Positions 59,401-64,000 of a stretch of 64,000 nucleotides of DNA are shown here, piece by piece. Source of the stretch: Diabrotica undecimpunctata (taxonomy: Eukaryota > Arthropoda > Insecta > Coleoptera > Chrysomelidae); the NCBI RefSeq assembly GCF_040954645.1, contig NC_092808.1, positions 17,675,383-17,739,382 on the forward strand. The letters run 5' to 3'. Under the pieces are notes generated by a model that worked only from the letters and a program-made list of their open reading frames with translations, was not told the origin of the DNA and made no database searches. Position 1 is the first letter of the stretch. Each line of letters opens with the position of its first letter. Made by a program: the position numbers and the translations under genes.

Positions 59401-61673
59401 TTAGCTCGACCAAAAAACTCAGAAAAACAACAGAACAAATAAAAAAAAAAAGAAAAAAATGATTGCCAAATTGTACCAATTTTTTCGACAATTAAAAAAT
59501 TCTCTTTATATATACAGATAAAGCATAATAAAATAAGAAACAAACAGCTAATTTTCATTTAAATTTCACTTACCATGCCTTTCCATTTGTATGTTTTTGC
59601 ACATTTCAAGTAATTCCTCAGACGATTCGGTCTTTTCTTTCTCTATCTTCACAGCTTCCGCAGCCAAATCTTCCCTCCAAATTAGTAGGTAAGCTTCAGC
59701 AGGCCAACCAGGTGGAGGGTTTTCTCTGCATTTCCACAAAGCGTCGTAGAGAAGATAATAAATCGAATACGGTAGAGTTTCGATATAGCTGAAAATATGT
59801 AGCTATAAATAACTTTTCATTAACCTAACGTTAAATCTTTTGTTTGCAGCTGATTTGTAAAATGCGATTATCTCGAAAATTGTTGAGTTTTGAAGTTATT
59901 ATAACAATAAAACACTGAAAACTTTGTTTTCAAAACTTCCACAAAATTTATTATAATATCTTATCACTACAGCTGTTTCGACTATAATGTGTTTACACTT
60001 TATAGTCTTTAACTGAATAGGTTGACGAGGGGAGAACTGTTTGTCTCAAGTTGGTCATTCAGAATTATGTCTGTATTTTTTAATTTGTTAATTTCCATAG
60101 ATTCTAATGAAGATAGCTTTAGGCCTTTATTTTGGATGTGAAGAATTTGAAATTCGTCATTAAAAGAATGATTATGATATAGAAGTTGAAGTACGTATGT
60201 AGAATCTGTTTTTCTATTATTGAAAGCCCTTTTATGTTGTGCTATTCATTTATTAAAATTTCTACCAGTTTGACCTATGTAAGTTTTTGGGCGGTCGCCA
60301 CATTTAAGTTTGTATACACCACTGCGTAAGTGCTTTTTATTTTGGCTCTTGTTGTTTTTAATATATTTGCTTAAGTTATTGTTTGTTCTAACAGCTGGCA
60401 TTACTCCTTTCTTTTTTATGCGTTTGGCTATTTGTGTTAATATCTTGCCTGTATATGTAATCGAGCAGCTGGGTTTTTTCTCTGGTGGTGGAAATACTAA
60501 TTTTAGGGCTTTCTTATGTAGTTTTTGATTTAAAATTTTATTAATTGTTTGTTCGTTGTACCCATTGTTTACTGCTATTTGTTTAATAATATTTAATTCT
60601 GTCTCAAAGTTGTATTTTGACATCGGAATTTCAATTAATCTATGTAACATGCTATGATAGGCTGCCAGTTTATGTTGTGTAGGATGGGATGATGAATTGT
60701 GTATAGTCGTGTCAGTATGGGTAGTTTTATGAGATACGGAAAACTCATGTTTTCATATACGCTAAAAATTGTCCAAGTTGCCTGTTAGTTTCTGTAAAAC
60801 ATACCAGTACATTGTCTACGTATCTCCACTTAAATGTGGCGACTGTCCAAAAGCTTACATCGGTCAAACTGGCAGAACTTTTAACAAACATATAACATTG
60901 TTAACTATAAAAGTGCTTTGAATAATAGAAAAACAGATTCTACATATGCACTTCACCTTCTAGATTATAATCATTCTTTTAATGACAAATTTCAAATTCT
61001 TCACGTCCAAAATAAAGGCCTTAAGTTATCTTTATTAGAATCTATGGAAATTAACAAATTAAAAACACAGACATAATTCTGAATGACCAACTTGAGACAA
61101 ACAGTTCTCTACTCCTCAACCTATTTAGTTAAAGCCTATAAAGTGTAAACACATACCAAAAATAGATCACTTGAGAAAGGCACTCTGCCGAAAAAGGAGT
61201 AGTGATAAGATTTTATAATAAATTTTGTGGAAGTTTTGAAAACAAAGTTTCCGGTGTTTTATTGTTATATAAAATGAATTTCAATCAGTAATGGTCTAAT
61301 CCATCACTTATTCTGAAGTTATTAATAGATATCTTTTTTCATTGAAGTAATGTATCTTTAATATTTTTTTATACAAATAGCACTAACAAAGTATTTTCTT
61401 AATATCAACATTTTATTAAAGCAAATTGGCTAAAATGGTAATATTTTAAAGTGTACAATCTACTGTTTCTTGTTGTACAATTACTTAGGGATCACCCTGT
61501 AGATAGAAAAACTGAAAGAAATAGTAATCTGCATTTGTTTCTCACCTGGTGTTTATTTTCATGTCTACCATGAGCAATACCATTTTTTCCAAAACAGTTG
61601 GTTCCTCAAAAGTTGTTTCCATTGACATTTCCTCAGATGCATATGTTTTCGAGTCTGCGAGCATATCGCACAA
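31830..61673 (-). CDS. ANAPC1: Anaphase-promoting complex subunit 1, C-terminal 1031 residues, fifteen exons
   Basis: Exons (high to low): 61673-61546, 59788-59574, 59364-59127, 58887-58646, 54796-54656, 54503-54227, 51903-51797, 51579-51361, 48777-48651, 45119-44918, 42857-42622, 37657-37516, 35481-35375, 34935-34602, 32210-31830. Lengths total 3096 nt, a multiple of three, with GT/AG borders and matching phases throughout. APC1 is the largest scaffold of the APC/C ubiquitin ligase. Diagnostic blocks, compared with remembered vertebrate APC1: [90 protein letters not shown]. These form the proteasome/cyclosome (PC) repeats and C-terminal domain. The N-terminal part should lie right of the window. 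The Drosophila gene is shattered (shtd). Confidence 0.95.
32563..32668. repeat. Dispersed repeat shared with 62030-62135
   Basis: tcattattttagaaaaata, atcgatctgt / ctcgatctgt, acctctcttgcagtt-type and aaataaattaactttrtaca blocks occur in the same order in both places, same orientation, about 85% alike by eye. Family unknown. Confidence 0.7.
32685..33560 (-). pseudogene. IS630/Tc1-superfamily transposase (DUF4817-like), degraded
   Basis: - strand pieces in order: [106 protein letters not shown] and a C-terminal [12 protein letters not shown]. 'MFNRHNxHxxSxENPQ' and 'QDGAPxH' identify the group. It has several stops and frameshifts. In an APC1 intron. Confidence 0.8.
33789..34506. mobile_element. 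718-bp TA-flanked MITE
   Basis: Left end TA|cagcgttccacgttaagaaa, right end (reverse complement) TA|gagcgtttcacgttaagaaa. No coding frame, with an AT-rich palindromic interior at 34169-34215. Tc1/mariner-type non-autonomous element. Confidence 0.75.
34602..34935 (-). CDS. ANAPC1: APC1 exon, C-terminal domain
   Basis: [80 protein letters not shown]. This counterpart is poorly conserved but collinear. Leaves in phase 0. Confidence 0.88.
35105..35176 (+). repeat. tRNA-like sequence (SINE head or tRNA pseudogene)
   Basis: attagctcgaatagtagag resembles box A and D-arm, tttcgattcc is a good box B, and the spacing fits a tRNA. The acceptor ends do not pair, so it is not a functional tRNA. No TSD was identified. 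Confidence 0.45.
35375..35481 (-). CDS. ANAPC1: APC1 exon
   Basis: [36 protein letters not shown]: matches the region around RYWELLIDLSK in vertebrate APC1. Donor GTAAGT. Confidence 0.88.
35567..37154 (-). mobile_element. Tc1-like transposon with both TIRs, TA-flanked
   Basis: TA|cagctggttcctaaaaaaaa at 35565 is inverted exactly at the right end before TA at 37155. Homology continues through ctgatacgactctta and gagcagtgta for about 60 bp. 1588 bp, in an APC1 intron. The transposase frame is broken. Confidence 0.92.
36049..37058 (-). pseudogene. Tc1-like transposase, frameshifted
   Basis: ATG near 37058 opens [20 protein letters not shown]. After a shift come [20 protein letters not shown] and [20 protein letters not shown], then the catalytic region [17 protein letters not shown] and a C-terminal [16 protein letters not shown]. 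At least five stops or shifts. The order matches a complete ~340-residue enzyme. Confidence 0.85.
37516..37657 (-). CDS. ANAPC1: APC1 exon
   Basis: [38 protein letters not shown]: directly continues ...HSNDNR across a 5-kb intron. Confidence 0.94.
38360..39210 (-). pseudogene. Internally deleted piggyBac-like transposase
   Basis: The N-terminus on the - strand is [26 protein letters not shown] (stop) [11 protein letters not shown] (acidic, as in piggyBac). The C-terminus (38665-38360) ends [28 protein letters not shown], the Cys-rich cross-brace of piggyBac. The DDD catalytic core between about 38850 and 38700 is gone. Confidence 0.78.
39400..40010. repeat. Tandem duplication, two units of about 294 bp, period 318
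   Basis: 39400-39693 and 39717-40010 match from gtttayagcasacagcaatt through tacgtaattacttatgtgtt to the aataaataattaaa end, with about 10-15% difference. Intronic, no coding. Confidence 0.85.
40870..40942. repeat. (TA)n microsatellite
   Basis: TA run preceded by imperfect tatataata units from about 40852. 40011-40850 and 40943-41480 hold nothing else I can name. Confidence 0.95.
41483..41543. repeat. Short direct repeat with tcagt motifs
   Basis: ggtcagattttcaatatag occurs twice, each preceded by gtcagtc. The cluster of tcagt words could mark an LTR promoter, but no LTR ends were found. 41544-42170 is purine-rich and unassigned. Confidence 0.5.
42242..42606 (+). mobile_element. Penelope-like element 3' fragment between two (TA)n tracts
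   Basis: (TA)n at 42242-42311 and 42511-42606 bracket about 200 bases whose first 165 are nearly identical to 47201-47365. This is the terminal, ribozyme-bearing part of a Penelope-like element by analogy. No GIY-YIG or RT sequence remains. The first tract abuts aagatcaataatgtttt. Confidence 0.65.
42366..42419 (+). ncRNA. Candidate hammerhead ribozyme, copy A
   Basis: Stem I TTTC(a)GCC 42366-42373 pairs GGCGAAA 42413-42419. Core box CTGAAGA 42374-42380 (fits CUGANGA), one extra A, then stem II GCCAAA/TTTGGC (42382-42387, 42397-42402). GAAA 42403-42406, short ACGT stem III and TC cleavage site 42411-42412 follow. The extra A and minimal stem III depart from consensus. Penelope-like elements are known to carry minimal hammerheads. 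Confidence 0.6.
42622..42857 (-). CDS. ANAPC1: APC1 exon, last PC repeat
   Basis: [58 protein letters not shown]: the signature stretch of APC1. The next intron begins 16 bases before a (TA)n tract. Confidence 0.95.
43036..44507 (+). CDS. LINE reverse transcriptase, uninterrupted 3' part
   Basis: Open from the 5' truncation to TAA at 44507 (about 490 codons; first Met 43248). [78 protein letters not shown] (catalytic Asp), [33 protein letters not shown] (active site), [20 protein letters not shown] and [20 protein letters not shown] are in order. The C-terminus is [20 protein letters not shown] and [17 protein letters not shown]. Lacks the endonuclease. No disabling mutation in what remains, so a recent insertion. 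Confidence 0.9.
43036..44531 (+). mobile_element. 5'-truncated LINE with GAAGAAGAAG tail, 11-bp TSD
   Basis: TSD atatatcctaa at 43025-43035 and 44532-44542. RT open without interruption across the whole element. In an APC1 intron, opposite strand to the gene. Confidence 0.92.
44918..45119 (-). CDS. ANAPC1: APC1 exon, PC repeat
   Basis: [54 protein letters not shown]: a PC repeat. Leaves in phase 0. Confidence 0.93.
45230..45520 (-). pseudogene. LINE RT C-terminal fragment
   Basis: - frame: [39 protein letters not shown], then after shifts [15 protein letters not shown]. 'YFGHIxRR...GKVxGxRxRGRSP' is the usual LINE C-terminus. No TSD determined. Confidence 0.65.
46096..46833. repeat. 65-bp inverted repeat around a Penelope end copy
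   Basis: 46096-46160 and 46769-46833 are reverse complements with one mismatch by eye (tgggaataagccacaattaa...). They enclose the direct-repeat copy 46158-46726. Each arm holds the hairpin atttcc-gaagt-ggaaat followed by tgaaacgtc, a hammerhead-like half. Confidence 0.88.
47265..47318 (+). ncRNA. Candidate hammerhead ribozyme, copy B
   Basis: Same sequence and fold as 42366-42419: core CTGAAGA 47273-47279, six-pair stem II GCCAAA/TTTGGC, GAAA, TC and stem I GGCGAAA. The surrounding about 165 bases match copy A, with a (TA)n tract (47365-47434) starting where the two diverge. Confidence 0.6.
47365..47434. repeat. (TA)n microsatellite at a Penelope 3' end
   Basis: Begins immediately after gagtttacta of the Penelope-like fragment. 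A shorter TA run lies at 47481-47501. Confidence 0.95.
47715..48101 (+). pseudogene. Penelope-like GIY-YIG endonuclease, 128 codons
   Basis: A stop-free frame without its own start codon: [20 protein letters not shown] (variant GIY-YIG core with YLG), [20 protein letters not shown] (conserved R...EH), [17 protein letters not shown], then [20 protein letters not shown] to [12 protein letters not shown] and stop TAA at 48099. This is the C-terminal nuclease of a Penelope-like polyprotein. RT absent upstream. Confidence 0.85.
48651..48777 (-). CDS. ANAPC1: APC1 exon
   Basis: [40 protein letters not shown]: found by phase closure between its neighbours. It is less conserved and has no Met, but gives an exact join (codon AA+C). 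Confidence 0.85.
49010..51340 (-). mobile_element. IS630-type DNA transposon with about 445-bp TIRs
   Basis: TA|cagggtggtccttaagtaat at 49008 and its inverse before TA at 51341. The inverted repeat continues for about 445 bases (through cagggtgttaaagtg, ggcgccac/ggcgccct and tatctcgaaaacrgt). It encloses a broken transposase on the - strand. 2331 bp, in an APC1 intron. A solo end of the same family is split at 59848-59902 and 61325-61499. Confidence 0.92.
49738..50800 (-). pseudogene. IS630/DUF4817-like transposase, split
   Basis: Central part (50787-50480): [32 protein letters not shown], then [14 protein letters not shown]-terminus (49966-49738): [59 protein letters not shown]. About 500 bases of unrelated AT-rich DNA separate them. 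Short LINE-tail-like sequence (ccaacgtctgag...aaagaagaagatg, about 50697-50750, + strand) interrupts the central part. Confidence 0.82.
51361..51579 (-). CDS. ANAPC1: APC1 exon, PC repeat
   Basis: [66 protein letters not shown]. Donor GTGAGT. Confidence 0.94.
51797..51903 (-). CDS. ANAPC1: APC1 exon
   Basis: [36 protein letters not shown]: the loop after the LAAGLALG repeat. GT/AG borders, phase 2 in and phase 1 out. Confidence 0.92.
52050..52815 (-). pseudogene. Degraded LINE RT C-terminal part
   Basis: - strand: [33 protein letters not shown] (mutated YADD), [61 protein letters not shown]. Same family as 11149-12067 but older. Its 5' side abuts a Tc1 transposase at 52830. Confidence 0.72.
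52830..53701 (+). pseudogene. Tc1-like transposase, nearly full length, broken
   Basis: [40 protein letters not shown] (HTH), then DHCHQRLN (stop), [13 protein letters not shown] (first Asp region). After a shift follow [40 protein letters not shown] (second Asp) and [20 protein letters not shown] (Glu). It ends in [19 protein letters not shown] with a stop. About 290 codons with four stops and a frameshift. DD34E-type spacing is visible. TIRs not located. Confidence 0.88.
53984..54034. repeat. Perfect 14-bp hairpin
   Basis: cgggactttgcagg (53984-53997) pairs cctgcaaagtcccg (54021-54034) around a 23-base loop, in an APC1 intron. The stretch after it (54092-54156) resembles 17917-17980. Confidence 0.85.
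54227..54503 (-). CDS. ANAPC1: APC1 exon, PC repeats
   Basis: [74 protein letters not shown]: three successive PC-repeat segments. Confidence 0.95.
54656..54796 (-). CDS. ANAPC1: APC1 exon, PC repeat
   Basis: [37 protein letters not shown]: a PC repeat helix pair. The upstream intron (54797-58645) holds a whole LINE and a transposase fragment. Confidence 0.93.
54850..55257 (+). pseudogene. IS630-type DDE transposase, C-terminal part
   Basis: [40 protein letters not shown], then after a frameshift near 55080 [20 protein letters not shown] and an acidic tail [16 protein letters not shown] with stop. Same type as 13855-14320 (LRLPPY-PELNPIEKIWA). Here the Asn/Pro of the third motif are replaced (EFKAIE). 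Confidence 0.72.
55571..56723 (-). pseudogene. LINE reverse transcriptase, frameshifted
   Basis: Three frames in order. 56723-56505: [40 protein letters not shown]. 56417-55851: [40 protein letters not shown] (YADD active site), [14 protein letters not shown]. 55873-55571: [40 protein letters not shown]. The region of the first catalytic Asp is broken near 56460. Confidence 0.87.
56669..58040 (-). pseudogene. LINE endonuclease C-terminus, linker and RT start
   Basis: Broken upstream frames read [20 protein letters not shown] (endonuclease strand). The long frame 57673-56669 gives [40 protein letters not shown] (SDH motif), a Lys/Arg-rich linker, then [20 protein letters not shown] and [18 protein letters not shown] (RT start). 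Confidence 0.85.
58646..58887 (-). CDS. ANAPC1: APC1 exon
   Basis: [67 protein letters not shown]: the entry into the PC-repeat region. Confidence 0.93.
59127..59364 (-). CDS. ANAPC1: APC1 exon
   Basis: [65 protein letters not shown]. The last block is among the best conserved in APC1. Confidence 0.93.
59574..59788 (-). CDS. ANAPC1: APC1 exon
   Basis: [38 protein letters not shown], then an acidic/charged linker [16 protein letters not shown]. Donor GTAAGT. Confidence 0.9.
60005..60836 (-). pseudogene. Penelope-like RT end plus GIY-YIG endonuclease
   Basis: [20 protein letters not shown] (RT active-site motif with Asp to Asn), [20 protein letters not shown] (thumb), then [27 protein letters not shown] (GIY-YIG core). 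A TGA stop at about 60244 follows, then [20 protein letters not shown] and [14 protein letters not shown]. The frame 60650-60246 is the uninterrupted middle. Confidence 0.85.
60833..61062 (+). pseudogene. Penelope-like GIY-YIG endonuclease, second copy
   Basis: [20 protein letters not shown] then a short deletion, [40 protein letters not shown]. It keeps the second Cys (CGDC) that the leftward copy has lost. Begins at the head-to-head junction with no RT. Confidence 0.82.
61166..61206 (+). ncRNA. Degenerate hammerhead-like motif at a Penelope 3' end
   Basis: Stem I ATCAC 61166-61170 / GTGAT 61202-61206, box TTGAGAA 61171-61177 (two changes from CUGANGA), stem II GGC/GCC, GAAA 61190-61193 and TA at the cleavage position 61200-61201. 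The leftward copy keeps only the second half (cgaaacagctgtagtgat). Probably inactive. Confidence 0.45.
61546..61673 (-). CDS. ANAPC1: APC1 exon (first in window)
   Basis: AG at 61674-61675 (+ coordinates), donor GTGAG below 61546. Encodes [20 protein letters not shown] to [13 protein letters not shown]. Leaves in phase 2; Ser is completed by the next exon. Confidence 0.85.
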
Positions 61674-62029
61674 CTAAAATATAAAATTCTAATAAAAATA
61701 TAAATCCCTAAAAATATAAACTTCTTTATTAAAGTTCATATAAATTATAAATAAAACTTAAATACTTAAGTTTATACCTTCATTTCTGGAAGAAATCTTC
61801 ACAATGCAACATTCAAATCATTAAATAAGTAAGGAGGCATGAAAGCAGGAATATTGTTAATACCAAGTAATCAAGTAATCTACCAAATTTTCAATACTAT
61901 TCTGCGCAATATTCTCCCATTCTCAACAAACTGAAGGAATCTGAAATGTAGGTGATAGGAGTGCGAAAATCTTCTGGAAGATTATATCAACTATCCATGA
62001 AATATTCCACAGAGTGAACATTTTATGTG

Positions 62030-62135
62030 ATTCATTATTTTAGAAAAATATGTTTTTTACTCTCGATCTGTATTAGTATTCAGTATACCTATCTCTTGCA
62101 GTTTTCAAATAAATTAACTTTGTACATTTTTTTTT
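62030..62135. repeat. Dispersed repeat, second copy
   Basis: Matches 32563-32668 (see there). 62136-62480 shows no other signal. Confidence 0.7.
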
Positions 62136-62489
62136 AAATGTAAATGTAAATCATGTGTTAGACCAATAACGTAATAAAAATAAGAGTAGATAGGTACAGC
62201 AGAAACAAAAGAACAATACTTAAAACAAGAAACGTGAAATCAATGACACAATACCAAGAGATCTCTGTAAAATACAAGACATTCTAAGATAGGGGAGATA
62301 TATGAGGCGGGAATGAAATCAGTATTTTACACAAATAGATAGTGCGGGACTAGCCCGAATAGCAAGGTACCTAAGTCATTACATCATAGAGCAAGAGGCA
62401 GAGAAGAAAACACAGAGAAACAGATAATAGACCAGCTATTTAAATTTTCGTACTAATTTGATATTATATATGAAGAGCTTTTTTACAGC

Positions 62490-62868
62490 ACTGCATAAAT
62501 CCATTTCCGGCTAAAATACATTTTTTGTTGATTTTCGAGAGTTTTTTCTGCCTTAGATCTTGTGTATAAGTCTCATGTGTTAAAAGTTAATATTTCCCAT
62601 TTAAAATGAGCCTAACAATCATGTTTCTTCCACGAAACTTAATTAATCCACTTAAAAACCTTTACCCCATGTTCACTCTTTTTTTATACAAAACTTAACA
62701 ACTCTGGTATAGAGATAGAGATAACAAAACTGCATAAATCCTCCGGCCTGCAAAGCTATCCCTCCACTATTTTTGTTTGGTTTTAAAAGCATTTTCTAGA
62801 ATTAGATGTTGATTCGTGAAACAAAATATAACATTCGTTAGTTCTAAAACTACTCAAAGGGTCGCACG
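62490..62868 (+). repeat. Leader with duplicated blocks before the right-edge frame
   Basis: actgcataaatcc occurs at about 62491 and 62731. Each is followed by similar T-rich blocks and a gtta...aaaa stretch, suggesting a diverged 240-bp duplication in the 5' leader of the element carrying the 62869 frame. Confidence 0.5.
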
Positions 62869-64000
62869 ATGAGACGAGATGTTGTGAATTCATTGTATGT
62901 CAACGTTGTTTCTGTGTTTGCGTGTTATTTTGAGATGGATACTGTTGCTAATTTATCGGAGGGATCTAAAAAAAGACGATCCATCAAAACAAGCGAGAGA
63001 GGGTGTTCAAAAATTATGAAGTACAACGATAGCGATCCTCATTTAGTGTTTCTAAAACAGAAAACCAGACCATGTGCCCATAATTCGAAAAATCTTTGTT
63101 ATGCTACGGTATCCTACGATGATATAAAAATTAATCGACAAGCAGTCTACATGGCAGAGGGTAAAGAGAAACAAGATCTTGTTTTGATGAAATATATCTC
63201 TGCTTTCGAGCCCCAAAGAAGAAGGGGAAGTGGTGCGCCTGTCTCTGTAACTCGCACAAGAACGGTTTCTGTGAAATTTTTTCTCAATTGTCAGAAACAG
63301 AAACGCATGATTCCTGTCTGTAAAAAGTTTTTTGCTTTCTCAATGGGCGTACCTGCCTCTCGACTACTGCGGATTGGAAAGGTCGTCAATCAAGGTCTGT
63401 CGCCCAAAGAAAATAGAGGTGGTTATCGACGAGAAGCTTTTTTCAGAGCCAAAAAGAAAACAGTCCGTCAATTTCTTGGTAAACTAAATTGTGTCGAATC
63501 TCATTATGGAAGAGGAAAAAGTAAGAGAGTTTACCTTTCAGCAGAGTTAAGTGTAAATAAGTTATATAAAATGTTTAAGGATGCTTACACTGCCGATTTG
63601 CACGTGAGCTATTCATGTTTTCACCGTATTTTTGTAACCGATTTTAACATTGGATTTTCCTCTCCAGTTACAGACGCATGCGCTACGTGCACTCGTCTTA
63701 AATATCTTATTCAACAAAACGCTCGCGGCTCATTTGAAAGAATTAGTCCAAAGACTGAACTTCGTATTCACAAGCTGAGCGCGGATACGTTTTACAAACT
63801 AATAAAGGAAGTTCTCAGTGATACTTATACTTTTGTTTTTGATTTGCAACAAGTGCACCCACTCCCTAAAACTCCAATCGGCGATGCCTTTTATCGCCAA
63901 CAAATTGCATTCTATGCATTTTGCTGTGTGCCTATTGACCCAAAGTCACCAACATTTTATACGTGGAATGAAACGCAGGGAAGCAGAGAAGCAAATGAAA
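62869..64000 (+). CDS. Transposase-like multi-copy family protein, open at window end
   Basis: 377 codons without a stop, from ATG 62869 through the last base. Basic N-terminus (GSKKRRSIKTSERG), repeated Arg/Lys helices, then VTDFNIGFSSPVTDACATCT RLKYL (Cys-x2-Cys knuckle), LSDTYTFVFDLQQVHPLPKT (strand with an Asp that could be the first catalytic residue of an RNase H fold), PIGDAFYRRQ-like FYRQQIAFYAFCCVP, and FYTWNETQGSREANE. This order (CxxC, FDLQ...LPLPK-P-G-FY--Q, W-E---RGS-E) is known from many uncharacterised insect repeat proteins, perhaps DUF7869-type. Codon use looks coding throughout. No terminal repeats seen. Function unproven. Confidence 0.7.
   Translation, partial: MRRDVVNSLYVNVVSVFACYFEMDTVANLSEGSKKRRSIKTSERGCSKIMKYNDSDPHLVFLKQKTRPCAHNSKNLCYATVSYDDIKINRQAVYMAEGKEKQDLVLMKYISAFEPQRRRGSGAPVSVTRTRTVSVKFFLNCQKQKRMIPVCKKFFAFSMGVPASRLLRIGKVVNQGLSPKENRGGYRREAFFRAKKKTVRQFLGKLNCVESHYGRGKSKRVYLSAELSVNKLYKMFKDAYTADLHVSYSCFHRIFVTDFNIGFSSPVTDACATCTRLKYLIQQNARGSFERISPKTELRIHKLSADTFYKLIKEVLSDTYTFVFDLQQVHPLPKTPIGDAFYRQQIAFYAFCCVPIDPKSPTFYTWNETQGSREANE

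Larger units (their letters stand above)
59903..61313. mobile_element. Head-to-head pair of Penelope-like copies
   Basis: TSD tgaagttatta at 59892-59902 and 61314-61324. One copy runs leftward (60836 to 59903), one rightward (60830 to about 61280), with inverted 3' ends of over 100 bp. They meet at the near-palindrome ccacttaaatgtgg (60826-60839). Both carry GIY-YIG endonuclease sequence. The leftward one also keeps RT motifs. Confidence 0.82.
59848..61499. mobile_element. Solo end of the IS630-type long-TIR family, split by a Penelope insertion
   Basis: 59848-59902 (gcagctgatttgtaaaatgc...) and 61325-61499 (...acaattacttagggatcaccctg|ta) match successive parts of the right TIR of 49010-51340. 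The outer end keeps the family's CAGGGTG-type terminus. The left end and transposase are absent. Confidence 0.78.

Noticed and set aside
61710..62480. Further upstream APC1 exon
   Set aside because: No frame with APC1 motifs and matching splice phase was found on the - strand here.
1..64000. CRISPR array, bacterial operon or prophage-like system
   Set aside because: No spaced direct repeats of that type and no prokaryotic genes; spliced genes and eukaryotic mobile elements throughout.

Overview
The window is AT-rich eukaryotic DNA with spliced genes. It is almost certainly from an insect with a large, repeat-filled genome. The identification rests on a raw-like gene (to my knowledge an insect family), Tc1/mariner, IS630-type, piggyBac and PIF/Harbinger transposons, several non-LTR retrotransposons, and Penelope-like elements. 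A chrysomelid-type beetle would fit, but the species is a guess. A 100-base N run at 17750-17849 is an assembly gap. Two host genes converge. On the + strand, nine exons between 843 and 15321 encode the C-terminal 534 residues of a protein I assign to the raw family; its 5' end lies left of the window. On the - strand, fifteen exons from 61673 down to 31830 encode the C-terminal 1031 residues of anaphase-promoting complex subunit 1 (APC1/ANAPC1). Its N-terminal part was not found to the right and should lie beyond 64000. The splice phases of both models close without adjustment. Their 3' ends are about 16.5 kb apart.

Region by region: 1-16300 is the raw gene, with introns holding a deleted mariner, LTR-retrotransposon primer-site remnants, a Tc1 fragment, a Helitron-like end, a truncated LINE, an IS630-type transposase tail and a TTA-flanked MITE. 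16300-31600 is intergenic. It holds a minisatellite, a gap inside a repeat, a Tc1 head, a 16-bp-TSD SINE, a mariner head, PIF/Harbinger fragments, a 5'-truncated LINE with a 119-bp internal duplication, a piggyBac N-terminus and a second LINE ending next to the APC1 3' end. 31830-61673 is APC1. Most of its large introns carry at least one recognisable element: an IS630-type transposase, a TA-flanked MITE, a Tc1 with both TIRs, a deleted piggyBac, Penelope-like elements, two LINEs, an IS630-type element with about 445-bp TIRs, and a Tc1 transposase. 62869-64000 is a long open reading frame of a multi-copy transposase-like family that is still open at the window edge.

Six non-LTR insertions, one SINE and one Penelope pair have target-site duplications that can be read directly, so element boundaries are exact to within a base or two. 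The most interesting items are hammerhead-ribozyme-like folds in three Penelope-associated sequence families, a head-to-head Penelope pair joined at a near-palindrome, the tandem EF-hand-like plus deoxyribosyltransferase-like architecture of raw with a degenerate second active site, and the open frame at the right edge.
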